This document shows positions 58,450 to 64,000 of a DNA stretch of 64,000 nt, piece after piece. The stretch covers positions 620,001-684,000 of the forward strand of contig NZ_CAJHOA010000001.1 in assembly GCF_905120345.1 (NCBI RefSeq), written 5' to 3'. Made by a program: the position numbers and the translations under genes. Within the stretch, counting starts at the first letter, position 1; each line of letters starts with the position of its first letter. This stretch comes from Denitrificimonas caeni. GTDB lineage: Bacteria; Pseudomonadota; Gammaproteobacteria; Pseudomonadales; Pseudomonadaceae. The notes beneath the pieces are model-generated. The model made no database searches, was not told where the DNA came from, and was given only the letters and a program-made list of their open reading frames with translations.

Positions 58450-59733
58450 ATGGCTGACAAAAAAGCGCAGTTAATCATCGAGGGCAAAGCCCCCGTAGAG
58501 CTGCCAATACTGACCGGTACTATTGGTCCTGATGTAGTTGACGTACGTAATCTGATTGCAAGCGATCTTTTCACTTATGACCCAGGCTTTATGTCGACAG
58601 CGGCATGTGAGTCAAAAATCACTTATATTGACGGTGATAAAGGTATTTTGTTGCACCGCGGCTACCCAATTGAGCAACTGGCAGCCAAGTCTGACTACTT
58701 AGAGACCTGCTACTTGTTACTGCACGGTGAGCTACCGACTGCGGAACAGAAGAAAGAGTTCGTTGACACCATCAGCAAACACACGATGGTTAACGAGCAA
58801 CTGAAATCATTCCTCAATGGTTTTCGTCGTGACGCCCATCCAATGGCAATCATGTGCGGTATCGTTGGTGCATTATCTGCGTTCTATCACGACTCTTTGG
58901 ACAACAACAATCCAAAACACCGTGAGATTTCTGCACACCGTTTAATTGCCAAAATGCCAACCATTGCTGCGATGGCCTACAAGTATTCAATCGGTCAGCC
59001 CATCATGTATCCACGCAACGATCTCAGCTACGCTGAGAACTTCTTGCACATGATGTTTAACACGCCAGCAGAAATTAAGCGCTTCAGCCCGTCTCTGGTT
59101 AAAGCAATGGATCGTATTTTCATTCTACATGCTGACCACGAGCAAAATGCCTCAACATCAACCGTACGTCTAGCCGGCTCCACTGGCGCCAACCCATTTG
59201 CATGTATTGCGTCAGGCATTGCTGCTCTTTGGGGTCCTGCGCACGGCGGTGCTAACGAAGCCGTTCTGACTATGCTTGATGAAATTGGTGATTCATCCAA
59301 CATCGAGAAGTTTATTGCTAAAGCGAAAGACAAAAATGACCCATTCAAACTGATGGGCTTTGGTCACCGTGTTTACAAAAACTTCGACCCTCGCGCGCAA
59401 GTAATGAAACAAACGTGCGACGAAGTACTCGCAGAGTTAGGCATTAATGATCCTAAGCTTGATTTAGCGATGAAACTTGAAGAGTACGCACTGAACGATC
59501 CGTACTTCAAAGAGCGTAACCTGTACCCGAACGTCGACTTCTACTCAGGCATTATCCTGAAAGCAATCGGCATTCCAACCAGTATGTTCACTGTAATTTT
59601 TGCTCTGTCACGTACTGTTGGCTGGATTTCACATTGGACTGAAATGCTTTCCAGTCCATACAAAATCAGCCGCCCTCGTCAGCTCTACACTGGCTACGAC
59701 AAACGCGACTACGCGCCACTAGACAAGCGTTAA
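58450..59733 (+). CDS. gltA: Citrate synthase (type II)
   Basis: A 427-residue citrate synthase of the hexameric, NADH-sensitive gammaproteobacterial type by length. Catalytic histidines are in [18 protein letters not shown] (in part) with [12 protein letters not shown], and the [15 protein letters not shown] block binds the substrates; the Asp in VDFYSGI completes the site. It is divergent from the sdh-suc operon, the typical pseudomonad layout, and ends with an intrinsic terminator. Confidence 0.97.
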   Translation: MADKKAQLIIEGKAPVELPILTGTIGPDVVDVRNLIASDLFTYDPGFMSTAACESKITYIDGDKGILLHRGYPIEQLAAKSDYLETCYLLLHGELPTAEQKKEFVDTISKHTMVNEQLKSFLNGFRRDAHPMAIMCGIVGALSAFYHDSLDNNNPKHREISAHRLIAKMPTIAAMAYKYSIGQPIMYPRNDLSYAENFLHMMFNTPAEIKRFSPSLVKAMDRIFILHADHEQNASTSTVRLAGSTGANPFACIASGIAALWGPAHGGANEAVLTMLDEIGDSSNIEKFIAKAKDKNDPFKLMGFGHRVYKNFDPRAQVMKQTCDEVLAELGINDPKLDLAMKLEEYALNDPYFKERNLYPNVDFYSGIILKAIGIPTSMFTVIFALSRTVGWISHWTEMLSSPYKISRPRQLYTGYDKRDYAPLDKR

Positions 59734-59748
59734 TTTTGTCTTAGGTGC

Positions 59749-59784
59749 AAAAAAAAGGCTGCCCAGTGATGAGCAGCCTTTTTT
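59749..59784 (+). terminator. gltA intrinsic terminator (bidirectional)
   Basis: Stem 59753-59762 with 59773-59782 (AAAAGGCTGC/GCAGCCTTTT) around 10 nt, followed by TTTTTT. The A-run on the left would also terminate minus-strand transcription from the YkgJ-like gene. Confidence 0.92.
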
Positions 59785-59805
59785 GTATGCTATCGGCAGA
59801 ACGAT

Positions 59806-60066
59806 TTAGCGTGCTATTGCCGTGGCATTCTCCAACCAGCCTAGCAAACGAATAGCATCAGCCTGATTCGAACCACAGACACTTACTTCTGCCTGAAATA
59901 CCCCGCAGAATGCCGGTCGCTCAGGCCGCCCAAACAAGTCACATAAATTTTCTGCATTTAAATTAAAGCAGCGCTCACCGGCTTTTTTACCCTGCGGCAT
60001 ATTGGGCATTGGCGTATGGATAGACGGCGCAATACAGCAGGCACCACAACCCACCCGACATTCCAC
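59806..60066 (-). CDS. YkgJ-family cysteine-cluster protein (second copy)
   Basis: An 86-residue protein with cysteines in MECRVGCGACCIAPSI, GERCFNLN, NLCDLFG, RPAFCGVF and SVCGSNQ, a YkgJ/UPF0153-like pattern of a presumed metal-binding protein. It is not a close copy of the gene at 46065-46352. Convergent to gltA and terminated by the shared hairpin. Function unknown. Confidence 0.75.
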   Translation of the reverse strand: MECRVGCGACCIAPSIHTPMPNMPQGKKAGERCFNLNAENLCDLFGRPERPAFCGVFQAEVSVCGSNQADAIRLLGWLENATAIAR

Positions 60067-60121
60067 TAGCGCACCACTCGCTTTTTCATCAGAGCTGTGA
60101 CAACCATGCTATCAACGCTCA

Positions 60122-60994
60122 TCATGTATTCACTTTTAATCGTGCAATAAGGCTAGAGGTATCCCAACGCGCGCCACCCATTGCCTCAACATCAGCATAG
60201 AACTGATCAACCAACGCAGTCACCGGTAAGGATGCACCATTGCGTCGCGCTTCATCAAAGACGATAGCAAAGTCTTTGCGCATCCACTCAACAGCAAAAC
60301 CAAAATCAAACTCACCTGCTAGCATCGTTTGATGACGATTTTCCAGCTGCCATGACTGTGCCGCCCCCTTACTAATCACTTGCATCGCTGCTTCTGCATC
60401 CAAGCCTGCGCTTTGCGCAAAGTGCAGCGCTTCAGATAAACCCTGCAATAACCCACCAATGCAAATCTGGTTAACCATTTTGGTCAATTGACCACTCCCC
60501 GCTTCTCCCATTAAGCGCTGCATACGCGCATAACACTGCAAAATGGGCTCGACGCGCTCATACACATGCTGCTCACCACCAACCATAATGGTTAATACAC
60601 CATTTTGCGCACCAGCTTGACCACCCGACACCGGTGCATCTAAAAAAGCAAAGCCACGTACCTTTGCCTCAGCGGCTAACTGCTTTGCAACTTGTGCAGA
60701 TGCTGTGGTGTGATCGATAAACACACTGCCTGCAGACATCGAGATAAAAGCACCATCAGTACCGAGTGTCACTGCACGTAAATCATCATCATTGCCGACA
60801 CAACACATCACAAACTCGGCATTTAATGCGGCGTGTGCAGGTGTTTGCGCCACCTCTCCGGGGTACTCTTGCTGCCAGCGCTGAGCTGTTGCTAGAGTGC
60901 GATTATAGACAACGACCTCATGCCCCTTACTTGCCAAATGCCCAGCCATGGGATATCCCATCGCACCTAAACCAATAAACGCAATACGCGCCAT
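60122..60994 (-). CDS. NAD-binding beta-hydroxyacid dehydrogenase (3-hydroxyisobutyrate/tartronate semialdehyde reductase family)
   Basis: A 290-residue protein of the beta-hydroxyacid dehydrogenase family. N-terminal nucleotide motif FIGLGAMGYPMAGHL; substrate loop DAPVSGGQAGAQNG; the catalytic lysine lies in TKMVNQICIGG. Members reduce tartronate semialdehyde, oxidise 3-hydroxyisobutyrate or act on related acids; the substrate is not decided here. No operon partner is obvious; the YkgJ-like gene lies 55 bp downstream on the same strand. Confidence 0.87.
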   Translation of the reverse strand: MARIAFIGLGAMGYPMAGHLASKGHEVVVYNRTLATAQRWQQEYPGEVAQTPAHAALNAEFVMCCVGNDDDLRAVTLGTDGAFISMSAGSVFIDHTTASAQVAKQLAAEAKVRGFAFLDAPVSGGQAGAQNGVLTIMVGGEQHVYERVEPILQCYARMQRLMGEAGSGQLTKMVNQICIGGLLQGLSEALHFAQSAGLDAEAAMQVISKGAAQSWQLENRHQTMLAGEFDFGFAVEWMRKDFAIVFDEARRNGASLPVTALVDQFYADVEAMGGARWDTSSLIARLKVNT

Positions 60995-61123
60995 ACTTCA
61001 CCCCTAGTTTTATCGAGTACTGAGCAGCATCATTACAGGATTAACCACTGACCGCGCAACAATCAGTGACGCCAGATCGCAGCACGGTTATGCTATAAAT
61101 CTTTACCCTCAAGAGTACTGCCC

Positions 61124-61405
61124 ATGCTAAACGTTAATGAATACTTCAATGGCGCTGTAAAATCTATCAGTTTTACTAATAACACAGGCCCTGCCAGTGT
61201 TGGTGTCATGGCTCCCGGCGAATACACCTTCAGCACGTCCAGCGTAGAAGTTATGCATATTATCAGCGGCAGTGCCGAGGTAAAACAGGCGAATGCAGAG
61301 CATTGGAGCAACTTCGCTGCAGGCGAGCATTTTACTGTCGATGCTGACAGTAGTTTCTTAATTAAAATAACCTACGCCACTGCATACTTATGCGAATACC
61401 GCTAA
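61124..61405 (+). CDS. ppnP: Pyrimidine/purine nucleoside phosphorylase PpnP
   Basis: A 93-residue cupin-like protein (formerly DUF1255/YaiE). It has NEYFNGAVKSISFTN, ASVGVMAPGEYTFST and EVMHIISGSAEVKQ segments, with the C-terminal FLIKITYATAYLCEYR. E. coli PpnP cleaves a broad range of nucleosides by phosphorolysis. It appears monocistronic, with CAAGAG upstream of ATG 61124. Confidence 0.9.
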   Translation: MLNVNEYFNGAVKSISFTNNTGPASVGVMAPGEYTFSTSSVEVMHIISGSAEVKQANAEHWSNFAAGEHFTVDADSSFLIKITYATAYLCEYR

Positions 61406-61477
61406 ATGCCCAAATAAGCCAGCATATAGCCCAGTAAAAGCTGCCCCGCACGCATCTCGTTTTGCTTTGGAATAAAA

Positions 61478-62395
61478 ATGAATTTAACCAAGATTGATCT
61501 GAATTTATTCATTGTTTTTGACGCTATTTATAGCGAAGGCAACCTAACCCGTGCGGCGCAAATCATGGGAATGACTCAGCCCGCAGCGTCTAATGCATTG
61601 GCGCGACTTCGAACCACCTTTGATGACCCTCTGTTTATTCGTACCGCACAGGGCATGATTCCGACTCCTCTGGCAAAAAACATTATTAACCCCGTGCGCG
61701 GCGCCTTACAATTACTACGTGTTTCTGTGCATGACAGCCGCGTCTTCGACCCGAGTCAAGCCAACAAAACTTTTCGTTTAAGCATGACTGATTTAATTGA
61801 AGACATCCTCTTACCGGCTACCTTTCAGCGCTTGAGCAAGGTTGCACCGCATGTACGCATTGAAAGCTTACTGGCTCGTCGCCGTGAAACAGCCAAAGAG
61901 TTGGCTGCAGGTCACCTTGATTTCGCCATCGATATCCCCCTCAACAGCGATCCGCAACTGCTGCATACGAAACTGCTTGAAGACCGCTACGTCTGCGCCA
62001 TGCGCAAAGATCACCCCTTATCAGCGCACAAAGCCATCACTCTCAAGCAGTATTTGGCTGCACAGCATATCCATATTTCCTCACGGCGCAGCGGCTTAGG
62101 TCCTGTCGATCTTGCTTTAGGGAAAATGGGGGTGCAACGTAATATAGTATTGCGCTCACAACACTATTTAATGGCTCATACCGTGCTGCAAAGCACCGAC
62201 TTAACCATTACCGCGCCAGCTCGTTTTGCCCAGCATCACCAACTGCATAGCGTAGAATTACCCATTTCTGGTGTAGCACCGATTGAAAGTCATTTATTTT
62301 GGCACAGCAGCGCCGATCAAGACCCTGCCAATCGCTGGATGCGCGAACAACTGCTGCATATTGCGCAGCAACTGACCACAGAAAAGCCAATCTAA
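61478..62395 (+). CDS. LysR-type transcriptional regulator
   Basis: A 305-residue LysR regulator: DNA-binding LTRAAQIMGMTQPAASNALARLR (in part) at about residues 24-47 after MNLTKIDLNLFIVFDAIYSE, and an effector-binding domain from about 90. The LNLFIVFDAIY opening is common to the NodD/LinR-like branch. No divergent partner gene is present, since ppnP lies in the same direction, so the target is unknown. Confidence 0.9.
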   Translation: MNLTKIDLNLFIVFDAIYSEGNLTRAAQIMGMTQPAASNALARLRTTFDDPLFIRTAQGMIPTPLAKNIINPVRGALQLLRVSVHDSRVFDPSQANKTFRLSMTDLIEDILLPATFQRLSKVAPHVRIESLLARRRETAKELAAGHLDFAIDIPLNSDPQLLHTKLLEDRYVCAMRKDHPLSAHKAITLKQYLAAQHIHISSRRSGLGPVDLALGKMGVQRNIVLRSQHYLMAHTVLQSTDLTITAPARFAQHHQLHSVELPISGVAPIESHLFWHSSADQDPANRWMREQLLHIAQQLTTEKPI

Positions 62396-62407
62396 AGTGC
62401 AGCCACC

Positions 62408-63034
62408 CTAGCTAAGCGTAGCTTTTATAAACCGTGCAATGCTCAAAGCAGCCTGCTGTAAATACTGCTCATGGCTAAAACCTGAGCGTTTTAAAGGCTT
62501 AAGATCATGATCAGCCATGGCCATCCACGCAAACGTTATTGTCGATGACAAGGTATAGCCCTGCACCACCTCTCGGCAGCCTAAGGCATCGCGCTCACCT
62601 TGAATAATTAACGCAGGTGTACGTAAATTGATCAAGTGTTCAATACGCGGTGCGCCTGGTTTCTTGATTGGGTAGAAAGGATAGCCGAGACAAATCAGCG
62701 CACCTGCTTGTAACTCATCAACCAACATACTGGCTACTCGTCCACCCATCGACTTGCCTGCCAACACAATAGGCTCGTCGGTCTGCGTTCGCACTTGGTG
62801 GCAAACAGCGCGCCAAACATCTTGTAGCACATCCATTTTATTTGGCGGCCGACGCACAGCATCCAGCCTACGCTGGGCCATATAGGGGAATTCAAAGCGC
62901 ACGACACTGATATTGAGCAGCAGCAAATGCTGTGTCATAGCCTCCATAAAAGCACTGTCCATTGGCGCCCCCGCACCATGCGCCAATATCAAAGTGCAAC
63001 AAGAATCACGCGCTTTCTCATATAAAACCGACAT
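62408..63034 (-). CDS. Alpha/beta hydrolase of the KANL3/Tex30 family
   Basis: A 208-residue hydrolase-like protein. LILAHGAGAPMDSAFM forms the oxyanion region; the nucleophile elbow is AGKSMGGRVASML; a His near the C terminus (MADHDLKPL) completes a possible triad. ATG 63034 (MSVLYEKARDS) with GAGG upstream is preferred over a TTG at 63052. Substrate unknown. Convergent to the LysR gene and divergent from ccoN. Confidence 0.82.
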   Translation of the reverse strand: MSVLYEKARDSCCTLILAHGAGAPMDSAFMEAMTQHLLLLNISVVRFEFPYMAQRRLDAVRRPPNKMDVLQDVWRAVCHQVRTQTDEPIVLAGKSMGGRVASMLVDELQAGALICLGYPFYPIKKPGAPRIEHLINLRTPALIIQGERDALGCREVVQGYTLSSTITFAWMAMADHDLKPLKRSGFSHEQYLQQAALSIARFIKATLS

Positions 63035-63072
63035 CACACCCTCACTATACAAAAAAGTAAAATATTCGTCTG

Positions 63073-63086
63073 TTGACCCTTATCAA
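63073..63086 (+). promoter_or_regulatory. ANR (Fnr-type) box upstream of ccoN
   Basis: TTGAC-CCTT-ATCAA matches the Fnr/ANR consensus TTGAT-N4-ATCAA at nine of ten positions. If centred at -41.5 the transcription start would be near 63121, about 72 nt before the ccoN ATG. It indicates oxygen-dependent induction, as for the second cbb3 oxidase operon of Pseudomonas. Confidence 0.8.
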
Positions 63087-63192
63087 TACCCAGCCATTAG
63101 CCTTTAGCCATCCTTTTATCCGACAACAGCTCTCTTAACGTCCATAAGACGGCTGATTATCTGCCCAAAAACATCAATGGAAACCTTCAAAT

Positions 63193-64000
63193 ATGAACAC
63201 GACAACGAGTTCCGCCTACAACTACAAGGTGGTTCGCCAGTTTGCCATCATGACGGTGGTATGGGGCATTGTTGGGATGGCTGTTGGCATCCTGATTGCT
63301 GCTCAACTGGTTTGGCCCGTATTAAACTTCGACCTTCCTTGGACCTCTTATGGTCGCTTACGCCCTTTGCACACCAATGCGGTGATCTTCGCTTTCGGTG
63401 GTTGCGCACTCTTTGCAACCTCTTATTACGCCGTACAGCGCACCTGTCAAACGCAGCTCTTTGCGCCAAAGCTAGCAGCATTTACCTTCTGGGGCTGGCA
63501 ACTAGTGATCTTACTAGCCGCTATTAGCCTGCCATTAGGCTTTACCTCTTCGAAAGAATACGCAGAACTCGAATGGCCAATTGATATCCTAATTGCCATC
63601 GTTTGGGTCAGCTATGCGATTGTCTTCTTTGGTACTCTAGTCAAGCGTAAAGTTAAACATATTTACGTAGGTAACTGGTTCTTTGGTGCTTTTATTTTGA
63701 CAGTGGCGATGTTGCACATTGTCAATAATATGGAAGTTCCGGTCACTATGACCAAGTCATACTCCATGTATGCCGGTGCCACTGATGCCATGGTGCAATG
63801 GTGGTACGGTCACAACGCCGTTGGTTTCTTCTTGACCGCTGGTTTCTTGGGCATGATGTACTACTTCGTTCCTAAGCAAGCTGAACGTCCTGTGTACTCC
63901 TACCGTTTATCTATCGTGCACTTCTGGGCGCTTATCGCCGTTTATATCTGGGCCGGCCCACACCACCTGCACTACACCGCCTTGCCAGACTGGGCGCAAT
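63193..64000 (+). CDS. ccoN: cbb3-type cytochrome c oxidase subunit I (3' end outside window)
   Basis: The 269 visible codons encode the N-terminal part of the catalytic subunit of cbb3 oxidase, the high-affinity terminal oxidase. ATG 63193 gives [12 protein letters not shown]. The low-spin haem ligand His60 lies in [10 protein letters not shown]; the CuB ligands are His207 ([10 protein letters not shown]), His257 and His258 ([10 protein letters not shown]), and the cross-linked Tyr251 is in place, all at the positions known for P. stutzeri CcoN. The frame is uninterrupted to the right edge. The usual successors ccoO, ccoQ and ccoP would lie beyond it. Confidence 0.95.
   Translation, partial: MNTTTSSAYNYKVVRQFAIMTVVWGIVGMAVGILIAAQLVWPVLNFDLPWTSYGRLRPLHTNAVIFAFGGCALFATSYYAVQRTCQTQLFAPKLAAFTFWGWQLVILLAAISLPLGFTSSKEYAELEWPIDILIAIVWVSYAIVFFGTLVKRKVKHIYVGNWFFGAFILTVAMLHIVNNMEVPVTMTKSYSMYAGATDAMVQWWYGHNAVGFFLTAGFLGMMYYFVPKQAERPVYSYRLSIVHFWALIAVYIWAGPHHLHYTALPDWAQ

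Overview
The window comes from a gammaproteobacterium of the Pseudomonadaceae, apparently a pseudomonad whose G+C is lower than in most Pseudomonas. The evidence is the TCA block order gltA / sdhCDAB-sucAB-lpd-sucCD, the pairing of a short LOV photoreceptor with a class II LitR-like MerR regulator, the hda-perM-DUF2066 and purM-purN-DUF3108 blocks, the lptF/lptG and pepA-holC arrangement, and an ANR-type box ahead of ccoN. Exact genus cannot be fixed from this sequence alone. No rRNA, tRNA, CRISPR array, transposase or prophage gene was seen.

Layout. 1-3.2 kb: 3' end of a pyruvate kinase gene, pdxB, and a NorM-type MATE exporter. 3.2-9.0 kb: a large lipoprotein alpha-2-macroglobulin flanked by two intergenic regions that share a 20-bp direct repeat made of DnaA-box sequences. 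9.0-17.3 kb: a probable blue-light regulon, with a short LOV protein and a MerR regulator facing each other, a minus-strand operon (FAD oxidoreductase, DUF1365, cyclopropane-fatty-acid-synthase-like methyltransferase, DUF3833 lipoprotein, chalcone-isomerase-like protein) and a divergent operon (SDR, NTF2-like protein, MFS carrier). 17.3-35.3 kb: housekeeping genes (DUF2058, mazG, msbA, hda, perM, zapE, lptFG, pepA, holC, purMN, osmC-like, htpG). 35.5-39.6 kb: a coiled-coil lipoprotein, then a ybgA-merR-phrB photolyase operon. 39.7-46.4 kb: brnQ, arfB and a looser accessory stretch (CynX-type MFS, an outer-membrane-protein-like remnant, MAPEG, ABM monooxygenase, LysE, YkgJ proteins). 46.7-59.7 kb: the TCA gene block with gltA divergent. 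59.8-64 kb: YkgJ-like protein, beta-hydroxyacid dehydrogenase, ppnP, a LysR regulator, a small alpha/beta hydrolase, and the start of ccoN.

Main interpretation. Genes at 9.0-17.3 kb and 36.3-39.6 kb probably form one blue-light response like the PplR/PpSB-LOV system of P. putida: a LOV photoreceptor, two MerR regulators, photolyase and membrane-lipid-modifying enzymes. The recalled PplR1 site T(G/A)TACA-N12-TGTA(C/T)A is present without mismatch across the -35 element of the ybgA-merR-phrB promoter. A 10/12 match lies in the same promoter register ahead of the LOV-adjacent merR gene, and an 11/12 match lies upstream of the alpha-2-macroglobulin gene, which would be a new regulon member if real.

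The TCA operon has a second layer of interest at the RNA level: a three-hairpin sdhC leader, a sucA leader (probably the Pseudomonadales sucA-II motif) whose last hairpin contains the sucA ribosome-binding site, and a near-perfect hairpin in every intercistronic gap from sdhB to sucC.
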